A program made the position numbers and the translations under genes. 64,000 nucleotides of DNA, taken from assembly GCA_964036275.1 (NCBI GenBank), contig OZ038435.1, positions 20,570,059 through 20,634,058 on the forward strand, read 5' to 3'. The stretch is from Litoditis marina. Its lineage: Eukaryota > Nematoda > Chromadorea > Rhabditida > Rhabditidae. Shown one piece after another: positions 31,362 through 42,000 of this stretch. Within the stretch, counting starts at the first letter, position 1, and each line of letters begins with the position of its first letter. The notes below the pieces were generated by a model. It searched no databases. It worked only from the letters and a program-made list of their open reading frames with translations, and was not told where the DNA came from.

Positions 31362-33447
31362 ATGATTCAGCTCAGGTCGGTTGCCTCCGTCTCTGTTTCT
31401 CTCTTCTCTCCTCGGAACCTCTGTCTCTCTACCCCCTGCCTCTCTGCTTACCCATCTCTGTTTATCTATACCTCTGTTTCTCAGGCCTTCTTTATGTCTC
31501 TCCTTTAAATTTTTCCATTTTTGCAACTCATTCTGTAACCCCTCACGATTTCAGAGTTATCTTCCTCGTTGCAACAATCTACAGCCTAATTAACTATGTC
31601 AATACATCGTGAGTTTATACCCAGAGCCGGAATATTTGTACGTTCAGTTACCAATCTGCGTCTCTTCAAACATATGCTCTCTCCTTTCTCTCACATTTTG
31701 CCGGCAATGACTCGTTCTAAACAGTGAGAGTACAGAACGAGAGAGAGAAATAGAGAGAGTTAGAGAGACAGAGACGTCAGAGTGGAAAGTGAAAGTCTGG
31801 ATTTTATTGCAAGTGCAATTATCTTTGTTCGAACAAACCAATTATCATAGTTAAGAGTAATATTTTAGTGTACACATATTAGATATATGAACTCAAGCTA
31901 GTAAAAATTATATTTTGACTATATTATATTGAAAAAAAAACGTCTATTCATGAAAATTATTCATTCATTTTATTCTTTCAGGGATGCGGATGAGTGTTCG
32001 AAGAAGAATAATAAGTGTAAAAGTGATACAAAGGTTGATGCAGCTCCGAAAATCTTCGATACAGTCAATAATAAGAAGAATACAAAACAGTTGTGCATGT
32101 AGGTTTCTCTCTATCTTTTTCGCGAAATCAATATACTTTTCACATCCGTTGAATATGCTGGAGCATCCTCGTACCTCCATCCCATTCTGCATCTCTCGCA
32201 CACTATTTCTAGAGACTAGTTCCTGAGGCCGTATGCATGAAACACCCCAAGCCGGGTTTGAATGGTTGAATGGGTGAATGGTGAATGGTTTGAAGGGTTG
32301 AGGGTTTGAATTCAGAGCTTGACTCGGCTTTTTCCCGACTGATTGAGCTCGGAATACGTATGCTAGAAGATCCCGGCACCTTCATCCCATCCTGCGTCCC
32401 TTCAAACATACGATATTTCTCTGTTCTTACATCCTGCCGGAATGTAAGAGACAAAAAATAGTGAGAAGTGATGCAGAGCGAGAGACGCAGGATGGGATGA
32501 AGGTGCCGGGATCTTCTAGCATACGTACTCGGGATAGCATCCCGACCCGGCCCGGGATGTTTCATGCATACTTCATCTGCTGATGGGGTGCGGGAGCAGA
32601 GAAATAACGTACGTTTGGGGAGACTCAGGTTGGGCAAGAAAGGTGGGGCCTCAATGCCGTTCATAACCTGTGCTTACGCTCTCTCAAACGATGACAACTA
32701 AACATACTGAAAGTAGAAAGATTTGTAACATCTGAGTGTCACTTTTACAGTTTAAAGCGCCTAGATATCTTTACCCATTTTTCTTCGTTCATGCGTTATC
32801 ATTACAGCTGTTCATTTCTATTGATTCATACACTGAACATTCGAGGATCAAACTACAAAAACAGCAGATCACACAGTTCTTATCCAATCGAAACATGACG
32901 TGTTCTTTAAAAATGAAGAATCGTTCGCTCTATTTTTGATGAAACGGAATATTAACAAAATATATTACAGAGCAAATAAGAAATATGCTGACTGTATTGT
33001 TGATTTCGCTGGCGATTGTCCAGATATTTACAAGGATGTGTCGAAAGGAGTGAAACAGCTGAACGAGATGTTCAAAGAGTACGTTCAGTTATTATCCGAT
33101 TCATTTCAACAACATGCTCTACAGTACCTTGAACAACAGATAAACTCTAATTCTTGTTTTCTGGAGAAACTTGCTCGATCCTCCGTTTTTCTTTTGGTGT
33201 CAGCCGTGAGAAAACTATAGTAAAGCACTCCACCAAAGACATATCTAAAATGTGATTCTCATAAAATTCCAATTAATATTGCACTTACTGAGGTATACGA
33301 GCATTTATAAACCCCATATACCAATGATATAAACTCTTTTACAGCATCTCTGAATGCACCGAGAAACACCTTTTCATGTTGGATGGTCAAAACACCGTCG
33401 GCCTTCTGATTCCTCTTGTATTTTCTGTTCTCATTTTTGTGCATTGA
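31362..33447 (+). CDS. Small secreted six-cysteine protein with GPI-like tail, copy 4 (5 exons, 131 aa)
   Basis: Exons are 31362-31375, 31555-31608, 31982-32098, 32971-33078 and 33345-33447 (TGA), all introns phase 2. The signal peptide is MIQLR-VIFLVATIYSLINYV. The first cysteine pair is C-x6-C (ECSKKNNKC), unlike the C-x9-C of copies 1-3 but like copies 5 and 6. It is followed by QLCI, KKYADCIVDFAGDC and ISECTEKHLF. The end, GLLIPLVFSVLIFVH, is hydrophobic to the last residue, as expected of a GPI-attachment signal. Intron 3 carries a MITE with a second MITE nested inside. The function is unknown. Confidence 0.78.
32225..32571. mobile_element. MITE with GAGGCCGTATGCATGAAACA ends, copy 2, interrupted
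   Basis: The left end GAGGCCGTATGCATGAAACA and the right end GTTTCATGCATAC are in inverted orientation. The element is longer than its relatives because another MITE (32356-32527) has inserted into it. Confidence 0.85.
32356..32527. mobile_element. Nested MITE, ACGTATGCTAGAAGATCCCG family, copy 2
   Basis: Its terminal inverted repeats, ACGTATGCTAGAAGATCCCG and the complement, extend into the CATCCCATCCTGCG arms. It interrupts the host MITE at CTCGG; that pentamer is present on both sides (GCTCGGAAT and ACTCGGGAT) and may be the target duplication. Confidence 0.85.
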
Positions 33448-33734
33448 ATCTATAAATGTTGTTGTTTTCAAGTTTCAAAAACATTTCTATATCCTCGAAC
33501 ATTTCCACCAAAATATTGTTGAAGTTGATGATTTTTTCTTGCTTTTGAAGGGTGTTTTGGAATAGGTATTTAGATAAAGTTTTGCAGGTTGGATGCCGGT
33601 CACGCTCTAGTTAGGTGTGAAAGGAAGTAATTGAAAGGAAAACTCGAGTAGTTTATAAAAAACCTTTCTTAGTACCAAACAATGCATTTGAGCAGCACTG
33701 TACTGCACATGTTTTATTCTAATGTTCAGTTGGG

Positions 33735-33985
33735 GACTAGTTTACTATCACCCCCCACTTCTTTCGTTTCAACCGAAATAGGTCCTGTGTTACTTTCTTT
33801 TGTACAATGTGATTGTACAATGTCGACATTTAACTTTAGCCCCCCACTCTACCATACATTTACCTTTTACCCCCCACCATTTTCTGTTGAAACTAGTGCG
33901 GGTGGGGGGCCAAACTATCACGGGGGGGGGGGGGGGGGTGCGATTGTACGGTGGGGGGCGAAAGTAAAATTTTCCCTTCAGTTGT
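33735..33985. repeat. Poly-G/C palindromic locus
   Basis: Repeated CCCCCCAC blocks precede GGTGGGGGGC and a G run at 33921-33938. GTACAATGTGATTGTACAATG and ACTTTAGCCCCCCACT are also repeated. It resembles the loci at 37505-37630 and 39530-39655. It lies downstream of copy 4. Confidence 0.75.
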
Positions 33986-34141
33986 CTTGATGTACCTGAA
34001 TCACTCATTTTCCGCGCTTCTTGGAGGTTAGGCACTCAAACCTTCAGTAGATGTTCCAATCCAATTAGGATGTCTTGATTTATTGTCCCGGCGATGTAGT
34101 AATTTCTGCATCGTCTGAAAATTTCTCTTCGGCACGGAAAT

Positions 34142-34250
34142 GGACGTATATGTGGACCAATCCCGTGTCAACGGTCCTTTAGACTGCAATTGAAAAATGT
34201 ATTGCAGTTTAAAGGACTGAACTGTTGCGATTGGACCACATAGTCGTCCT
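34142..34250. mobile_element. MITE with GGACGATTATGTGGACCAAT ends, copy 1
   Basis: The ends TATGTGGACCAATCC and GATTGGACCACATAGTCGTC are inverted. Inner inverted blocks are CCTTTAGACTGCAATTG and TTGCAGTTTAAAGGACTG. Sister copies are at 36335-36450, 36911-37024, 44541-44656 and 47948-48060. Confidence 0.88.
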
Positions 34251-34630
34251 TCTTCAAGCGTTGCCGTAGTCGGCCTCTTCCCACAGTTCGGTTGTAACTC
34301 TCCTCTCACACGAAGTGTTACTGTGACAATGTTACATTGGGCAGGTTCAATATTCATTTTTTTTCATTTTTTTATTTTTCTGTTCATAAAATCATGTCTC
34401 TGCACACTTTTTCTTTTGAAACTTGAACAGATGAAGTATTCTCAAAACCTCCAAAGCAACCTCAGACAAAGAATTCTCGGGAACTCTCCAGTTCGACAGG
34501 TTTTCAATTGAGGTTTACTCGTTTTTCGTGTTCCAACCGGTTTCTGGTATGAATTTATACAGGAAAACCCAAAGGGTGCAACAACGGAGTGGAACGTCAG
34601 ATTATTATGAAGTTTTTTAATCTCTCCAAT

Positions 34631-37148
34631 ATGCTTTCTCTCAGGTCGGTTGCTCCTACTCTTAATCTTGTTCATATTCCTTTTACTTTGGTCGGTTTTA
34701 CTCTTTATCTCCCTCTCTCTCTTCCTCTCTCTTTAATCTTTCTTCCCTCTATCTCTTTCTCTTTCTCTTTCTCCTCTTCATCCCCTTAATTCCTCCTAAT
34801 CCTTCTAATCTCCTTAATCTCCTAATCTCCTAATCTCCTAATCTCTTAATTTTCCTCTTAATCTCTTTCTTTAATCTTTCCACCCTCTACAGTCCGTTCC
34901 ACACACTTATCAAAGTTTGGCATGTTGGCGTTTTTGGACTTTCCCCAAACTCCGGCGGTGTTTTCTGCACCTTTAGTTCTACAAACTCTGAAAATTTGAA
35001 AACAAAATAGCGAATGTTCACTAGAAAACGCCTTCTGAATGGTGGACGGGTTACTGTAGAAGTCCAATTCTCTCTCAATCTTCCATACTTCAGAACACTC
35101 TTCCTCCTTGTAACAATCTGCACTGTCGTTCGTGTCACCTATGCGGACAAATCGTGAGTTGTCCCTTTGATGAGAAACTTTGCCGATGGAATTGGATTTT
35201 GGTTGCCGTATAGTGGGTGCCAATACTATAAATTTCTGTCTCTCGCCGGAATCGAACCTGCTAGCAAAAGATTTGTTGCAGAGCGCGATAACCACTTCGC
35301 TGATAGTGTACATAACCGGCAAGCTTCGGAATGAGAGACATGCGTGCGTACACAAGGGAAAGTGAGATGTACAGTACCCTTAGCCAATTCGTTGGCGACG
35401 ACTGTAGAACACCCACTACCCTTTTCTTTTTTTGCTTCCACTCTCCGTTGTAAAAACTTTGCACAGCAGCCGAAAAATTTAATATCGAAATAGATTAGGT
35501 TACATTTCCAATGATGGTGTCGAGTTTTATTTTTTGTTCGAGCGTGACATTTGTTCGATGTTGGAAACATTATGGACCGAAAACTGTATAATTGAATATA
35601 ATGTTTATAGGGAAAAGGAAATAAAGGAAGAATGTGCAAAAAAGGAGAGAGCATGTACCAAGCTAGTGGAAAAAGCTATGGGAACCATAGGCAAGAACGC
35701 GAATGACGAGAGCAAGAAAAAGTTGTGCAAGTACGTTTGTTCGTCTTTTTTCTGAGCTCCTCACCCCTTAGGGGTTCCATCATATATTCTTTCAGGTGCT
35801 TTCTGCTGTTTATACAATGGTTCCAAATGAAGATATAAACATTTTGGAAAAGTTACACGTTCACTCTAGTTTTTACATGTGTTTTGTTGCAGTAGGGAGT
35901 ACCACTGGATAGAATGACAATTTCTGACGACGTGCCAATCCATAGTACATCATGTACAGTTCATGAGAGTTGCTCATGAGCTCTCATGGCTTCAGAATAG
36001 CAATCATTGAAATTTCATCAGAAGCTTGTGAGATACAACTCATGATGTATCTCATGAGTTTTTCGAGGGGGTAACGTCGCCTGAGTTGTCTTCTGATCTC
36101 GCGTGGCAGCAGTCTCTCGTAAACCTCATTAGATAAGCTCATGAACAAAATCTCCTCATCTGCTCATAGGATTCTACATTGATTCTCGTTGAGATCTTCC
36201 AGGAGGTTCATAAAATGGTTATGAGGTTCCCATGGAAAAACATCATATGAACTTCTCATGAGGTTGCAAGGATTGCAAAATTATCGTCGCTGTTGTAGTA
36301 TTGCTGTTGTTGTGCATCAACTTTATACTTAAAGAAGGACGATTTTGTGGACCAATCCCAAGTCAATGGGAATTTTAAACTGCAAATGAAAAATGTATTG
36401 CAGTTTAAAGGACTGAAGCGTTGCGATTGGTCCACATAATTGTCCTACTTTAAAGCCCTGCCTAAGCCTATACATTACGAAACTTTTCAGAGCGACCAAG
36501 AAATATGCCGACTGTGCTTTCGACGTCAAAGAGAAGTGCAAACTGTTTTATGAAATCGTTCGTGGAATCGTGAAGGAACAGAACAACAACTATAAGGAGT
36601 ACGTGCATTTATCATTCTTGTCAACTGATTGGGCAGTTCTAAAGCATGAATTCGAAACAGTCGGCGTTTCAACTGATTTTGAAACGTTTGTTCCGTACTG
36701 ATAACGACCATCTCGCTCGAATGTGTTAGATGCGAGCTCCATAGGTCTCTCGAGGAGTTCTTCTTGTATAGAAAATAACCGAATTATCGTTGTATTTTGA
36801 TCTCGATACACGGTGTGATTTACAAATGTTGACCGAAAAGTAACGGAATTAAACTACAACACAGCGGTATAGACTTACACCGTATATGTTTTCTCTATAG
36901 AAAGTTGATGAAGGACGATTATGTGGACCAATCTCAACGCTTTGATTCTTTGAACTGCAATGCATTCTTCGACCGCAGTTTAAAGGACCGAAACGTCGGG
37001 ATTGGTCCACATAATCGTCCTACGTCAAAATCGTCCTGCTTTTTATTACAGTATCCCGGAATGTTCAGAGGAGAAGCTCTTCATGTCAGGACACACCGCC
37101 AATGTGCTAATCGCTATTGTAATTCAAATTTTCTTTTTGTGGGCATGA
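34631..37148 (+). CDS. Small secreted six-cysteine protein with GPI-like tail, copy 5 (5 exons, 132 aa)
   Basis: Exons are 34631-34644, 35094-35153, 35611-35730, 36491-36598 and 37052-37148 (TGA), all introns phase 2. The signal peptide is MLSLR-TLFLLVTICTVVRVTYA. The core has ECAKKERACT (C-x6-C), KKLCK, TKKYADCAFDVKEKC and IPECSEEKLFMSGHT. The tail VLIAIVIQIFFLWA is hydrophobic and GPI-signal-like. AATAAA lies at 37199. The 3' untranslated region (GAATAAAGATGAATGCT and on) is nearly the same as in copy 6, so copies 5 and 6 are the most recent pair. Introns contain a SINE (minus strand) and two copies of one MITE family. Confidence 0.78.
35208..35405 (-). mobile_element. tRNA-derived SINE of the GTTGCCAACGG family, copy 1 (minus)
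   Basis: On the minus strand it shows CGTTGGCGAA-like 5' sequence, an A-box-like AGCGAAGTGGTTATCGCGCT and a B-box GGTTCGATTCCGGCGAGAGA, and it ends in TTGGCACCCACTATA. It matches the five plus-strand copies at 40190, 41285, 54871, 56021 and 57810. Confidence 0.85.
35955..36255. mobile_element. Diverged CTCATGAG-rich foldback element
   Basis: Many CTCATGAG, TCATGAGTT and CATGAGGTT units occur in both orientations in intron 3 of copy 5. They resemble the internal subrepeats of the elements at 40801, 60584 and 63767, but clear terminal repeats are not visible here. Confidence 0.55.
36335..36450. mobile_element. MITE with GGACGATTATGTGGACCAAT ends, copy 2
   Basis: AAGGACGATTTTGTGGACCA and the complement TGGTCCACATAATTGTCCT form the ends, and the GCAGTTTAAAGGACTGAAG arm is shared. 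It lies in intron 3 of copy 5. Confidence 0.9.
36911..37024. mobile_element. MITE with GGACGATTATGTGGACCAAT ends, copy 3
   Basis: AAGGACGATTATGTGGACCA and GGTCCACATAATCGTCCT are near-perfect inverted ends. It lies only about 30 bases before the exon 5 acceptor of copy 5. Confidence 0.92.
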
Positions 37149-37504
37149 AAGTAAAACATGCAGTTTTTGCAATTTTGTACATACCTCGAATAAAGATGAA
37201 TGCTTATTTTGTTGTTTGTAGAGAACTCAAAAATTGTCTCGTTCACTTTGAGAAGTTTCAATTGGTCAAAATGATCATCCCTGAAGGGATCATTCCTGTA
37301 TAGTATCTGTTCTATTCCGACACTCTACAGTACGAAAATGTAACTTCTGAGAGTTTCAGTTACATAAGTTTTGTCCAACAAGTACACATTTTTTCGCAAC
37401 CAATTCAGATTTTCACATACAAAAACGTCAGCAACAGAGAGCAGATATTGGAATGCTCTGATAAGCATATATGAAATATTTTACCTTTAGTTATCACCTA
37501 TTTT

Positions 37505-37630
37505 AAAGAGTTCAGTGAAAATTAAAGTATCGCCCCCCACTTTAGTGCCCCCCCCCCCGTAGCACTTCCACCCCCCACCCAGAAAGGTGGGGGGGGGGGG
37601 GGGGGGGGGTAAAAGTCGATGTTCCCCCAG
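37505..37630. repeat. Poly-C/poly-G palindromic element, copy A
   Basis: GAAAATTAAAGTATCGCCCC, a run of C, CCGTAGCACTTCCACCCCCC, then GGTGGGG with a G run at about 37588-37608, then GTAAAAGTCGA. The block GAAAATTAAAGTAT-GCCCCCC and GTAGCACTTC are repeated at 39530-39655, so this is a repeated element and not just a homopolymer. Confidence 0.8.
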
Positions 37631-37804
37631 GTTCAAACTTCAATGGTATTCAGATTCTTGTATGTCATATGAATCGTGAATCTAAGAATGATATTCTGGG
37701 GAGGCTCAGTATTCACTATTTTGATGATAAAAACATGGCTCTTCACACTAAACAAGTTTTAAAACCGCCTTAACCACCAGGTTTGAAATTTGAACACATG
37801 AAGT

Positions 37805-38130
37805 ATTAGTATAAAAACGAGTGTATAGAAAGTAAAGATTAGTTTTGGATAAACATGTACAAGAAATATAAAAGAAGTCCAATAAAAATATTTTGAGGAA
37901 AAGTCTAATCTCGCTCGGTTTGAGAATTCAAAAAAGGATACCGAGTTTTTTGCTACCGGAAGAAAACTTCTGACTGCGACTCACAATAATCTAGCTTATA
38001 CTCCGTTGTTTTCAAGAGAAGCGAGATTAGCATTTTCCTCAAAATATTTTTATTGGACTTCTTTTATATTTCTTGTACATGTTTATCCAAAACTAATCTT
38101 TACTTTCTATACACTCGTTTTTTATACTAA
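37805..38130. mobile_element. Foldback element with about 100-base inverted arms
   Basis: TAAAAACGAGTGTATAGAAA through AATATTTTGAGGAAAA at the left recurs in reverse complement at 38030-38125. About 120 bases of spacer lie between. The ends read TTAGTATAAAAACG and CGTTTTTTATACTAA, a nearly perfect inverted pair. Confidence 0.92.
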
Positions 38131-38277
38131 TTGAACTCTTTTTCTATGGTTACGAAGTAACGGTCATTTTTGATAAAAATGATATTTTTGAACAATAATC
38201 TAAACAAGGAATTTTATGTTAAACCGCGCCGTAGTTCAGAACGTTTGTGTAGTTGTAACCTCGTTCAAGTGATAGCA

Positions 38278-38357
38278 AATTTTGTGCTCCAGGCAGGAAT
38301 CGAACCTCTGTTCGCCGTGCGTAAATAGAGCTTTTATCCAATCCGCCATTCAGACAT
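38278..38357 (-). other. tRNA-like sequence (pseudo-tRNA or SINE fragment)
   Basis: On the minus strand GAATGGCGGATTGGATAAAA resembles an A-box region and AGGTTCGATTCCTGCCTGGA a B-box and T-arm. A full cloverleaf was not found by eye. Confidence 0.35.
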
Positions 38358-38883
38358 GTGAATAGGAATGAAAACCAAGCTGGACCCGCCTGTCATGAGA
38401 TCTCCATTGGAAAAATGATTCCTACTACACGTTAAACTCCTCTTTCATTTTTATTTTCACGAAACCGGTCTATCCATGATTTTTTGCGAGACCATTTTCG
38501 GCTCTCTCACACGTAATATTCAAATTTCAGACATACCTGGAAAATACGTATACCTCAACTTTTTTTAGAGCTTTTCAATAATGTAAGTATTTTAGGAATA
38601 AGTTAATTTTGTGCGAAACTATGCCAAGATTTGAGGAGGCGGACACTTTTGTCGCCGGCGCCGGCGCCGCCGCCGCCGCCCCGCACGGAAGCCATTTTTG
38701 CGAGACGTTGGGCCCTCTAACTCCTCTCAATAAATAACTACATGGAAAGTGAACTCGGTATCTTGTAGACGTGTTGCCCTTCAGTGATTCATGCAAAAAT
38801 CTAAGAAAATGGTCGACGTACTTTGAAGAAAATTGTAATAATCTGTTTTGTAATGTCTGCAGACCTTTGAACAAAAACTAATC

Positions 38884-38911
38884 TGCGCAGCGCTCCGCGC
38901 TGCGCACGATT
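38884..38911. repeat. GCGC hairpin motif, copy 2 of 3
   Basis: CTGCGCAGCGCTCCGCGCTG followed by CGCACGAT is a near-perfect hairpin with a 2-3 base loop. It has the same flanks as 17352-17382 and 53091-53117. Just to the left, 38655-38685 is a GGCGCC/GCCGCC-rich tract. Confidence 0.75.
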
Positions 38912-39096
38912 CTCAAACCTCTCCAATCATGGTTTGACTGATCTCCAATTCAGGTTTACCCGTTTTTCATGTTACAACCGGTTTCTGTCATGAATTCGTG
39001 AATAAGTGCACGCGCCACAAGAGTCAGTGCCACGCGAACGAAAAAGTGCAATAAGAAGTGGTGAGATAATTCCATGAAGTTTTCAGTCATTCCAAC

Positions 39097-42000
39097 ATGT
39101 TCTCGCTCAGGTCGGTTGCTCTCTCTACATGTTACTATGTCGTATTTATTTGTTGACTTTCTCCCCCTCTTTCTCGTTTCTCATGTCTCTCTATCTTTCT
39201 CTCTGTCTCGCTCTGTTTGTTTTCTCTCCATTTGTCTTCTTCCTCCTCTCTGTCTTACTCTCTGTTTTCTTGTCTTCCTCTCACTCTTCTCTTTCTATGT
39301 TTCGTTCTGGTTGTCTCTGTCTCTTGTTGTCTTCTTCCTACTCCCTCTTGCTCATTCACTGTACCTCCCTAGACTTATCTTTTACTCTTAGAACATTTCC
39401 TGTTTTCAGAACACTCGTTCTCATTGTAACAATATGCAGTGTGCTCCGTGAGACCTACGCAGACAAACCGTGAGTTGTACCTTTGATGAGAAATTTTTTC
39501 ATTCCTACTGAGACTCGTACAGTAGGATTTCGAGGAAAATTAAAGTATTGCCCCCCACTTAGTTGGGTCCCCCCCCCGTAGCACTTCAACCCCCCACCCA
39601 AGCTAAAGCCTGAAAATCTAGGAGATGGGGGGGGGGGTCAGAAATCTACTTCGACATTTACTAATTTCCAGCTTCACAACAGCCATCGGAAAGTTTGTAA
39701 AGTTACTGTAGGAGTCTCACTAGGACTGGTGTGAACTATATATCAATTTGTATTTTGTCTTGTATTTCGTCAACATTGCGATAAACAAGTATATTTCCCT
39801 GGCAATCCACGAACTGAACGAATTCAATTACTTTTGTTGTGTGACCTTTCTTTTTCGAGTGTCACGTCTGTTTGATGGAAACTGTATGTACAGAAAATGG
39901 TTCAATTCAATTCAATGATCACAGAAAAGAACAGCCAGACAAGGACTGTGGAGAGAAGCCCCAAAAATGTAATAAGTTGGCCGGTGGAGCGTTGGGGAAT
40001 ATGGGCAAGCAATCGAATGACGAGAGCAAGAGAAAAATGTGCATGTAAGTGTATAGTGCTCACATTTCCCAGCTGGACTCGTTGACAGCCTGCCAAAAAC
40101 CTCCCTGAATACGGACTATAACTAAGGGGAAGAACCCTTCACATGAACTTGGGAGATCAGGTTTATGTTCGCAATTAGCGAGACAATCATCGTATAGTCG
40201 TTGCCAACGGAAAAGCTGGAGAGTACTGTATATCTCAATTTGCGCTGTGTACGCACACATGTCTTCGACTTGAAAGCACGCCCGCTATGCACCCTAACAG
40301 CGCCGCGCTTAGCGGTTTGCACGAAACTTTTGCTCGCAGTTTCGATTACGGTGAGAGGCAGAACTATATAAATTTGGCATTCAATCTAGAAAGCAATTAT
40401 AGGAGAGCAAGCCTGAACAGCGAACATAAATCTCAACTTGGAAACATAATGCGGTATTAGAAAACATAACGCGGTTTTGCTTACAGTTTTTTGACCATCA
40501 GTGGAGATATGGGAATTATTTTAACCTGCCTAGATCAGTGCAAACTGTGAAGGAAGAAAACCAAACATGTTCAAACCAAATGTTTGCCACATTTCTTTTA
40601 GTTCACCTAAGGAAAAGGCTTAGGCTTAGGTAAGCCATGGTTTCTAGGCTAGGTCGTCCAACCTTGTCACTGGCTCGTTGCAGTTATAGGCAAAAGTTTA
40701 AGAGTAAAATCTATGTTACTGATATGTTTTTGATATTCAATGATTCTAATGATTACCATTTTCGTGGACTTGTCACCAGAGATAAATCCAACCTGACACC
40801 AGGCGGCGTAGCAAACCCCACAAAAATTCATGAGATCACCTCATGAGCTATTAGCACGAGCTTCTGATGAGATTCTATTGATTGGTATGCTACAACATTG
40901 AGAGTTTACGAGTAGCTCATGAGGTAGCTCATGAGAAATTCATATGAGCTTCTCATGAGGTTGGACGGTTTGCTACGCCGCCAGAAATGACAATAGATAC
41001 ATCAACTGAGTGAATTCTGTAATAATGTATAAAAGTCTACCGCCTTATGTTCTGATCTATGATAAAGTTTTGCGTAGTGTTCTCTCTAACCGCGTTATGT
41101 TCTCTCCGACCGCCGCGTTATTTTCGCAATTAAAGGAGACCGGAGAGCAACATGGTTTGTCGTAAAGCTGCTGTATCCTTTTGATTGGACGCGTTGCGTG
41201 TCGCGCGGCATTGCCATGTGAATGTCACGTGAACTGATCAAACTATAATACGAGTTATTCGAGCTCTCTGATCTCAACGGGGGGGGGGGTACTGTATAAC
41301 GCATTTTCCGCACGCACGCATGTGTTCGATTTCGAAGCTTCAAATAGCGCAGTGGTTTGCGCCCTGTTACGAATCGTTTGCTCGCAGGTTCGATTCCGGC
41401 GAGGGACAAAAATTTATGAATTTGGCGCCCACTATAAGCTCGCGTTTTTTGTCGTTTTTCAATTCGATTTGAAGTTCAGTTCATTATTGACGATATGTTC
41501 AGAGCTACCAAGAAGTATGCCGACTGTGTTTTCGACATCAGAGAAGAGTGCAAACAACTTTTTGAGATTGTTTCTACCGAGATGAAAAAACACCACGTCC
41601 ATAAGAGGTTTGTAAGTTTACTGTTCTGGTTAACCGTTTGGGAGGTTTTATAGTGTGGACTTTTGAGCATTGATTCGGCTTTTGAACATATTTGCGCCAA
41701 ACTGCAATGTTGTAATGACTTCATATTCACACTTTTTCTAGAGCTTCTACGTGTTCTTCAAAATATCAGGCTATTTTCCCAAAATATCAAGTGTGTCTCA
41801 AAATCTATCGTTTCACGCTTTGTTCACTAGAGCAACATAGTGCCCTTAATATAGTAGAAGTAAATTGAATAGTCACGTGAAGTCAGTAGTCTATTGAGAG
41901 ATCGTGCATTTTGTCATCACATGTTTCTGAGTTCTGCTGTGTTCAACATGTTTCACGTTACTGTGCAATCGACTAACAGTATATAGTCTGTTTCACGCAC

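Noticed and set aside
32209..32664. 151-residue minus-strand open frame
   Set aside because: It lies wholly across two nested MITEs, and frames in such inverted repeats are artefacts.
34858..35355. 165-residue minus-strand frame
   Set aside because: It overlaps exon 2 of copy 5 on the other strand and ends in a SINE; its length is a shadow effect.
39074..39473. Two hydrophobic frames of 105 and 114 residues that look like membrane proteins
   Set aside because: They are the pyrimidine-rich intron 1 of copy 6, flanked by its exons 1 and 2. T/C-rich DNA encodes Leu/Ser/Phe by default.
40616..40635. Interstitial telomere repeat (TTAGGC type)
   Set aside because: Only about two units (GGCTTAGGCTTAGG), which is expected by chance.
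40801..40983. CRISPR-like array because of regularly spaced CTCATGAG repeats
   Set aside because: The repeats are palindromic, short and inverted, lie within terminal inverted repeats of a foldback element, and the genome is eukaryotic.
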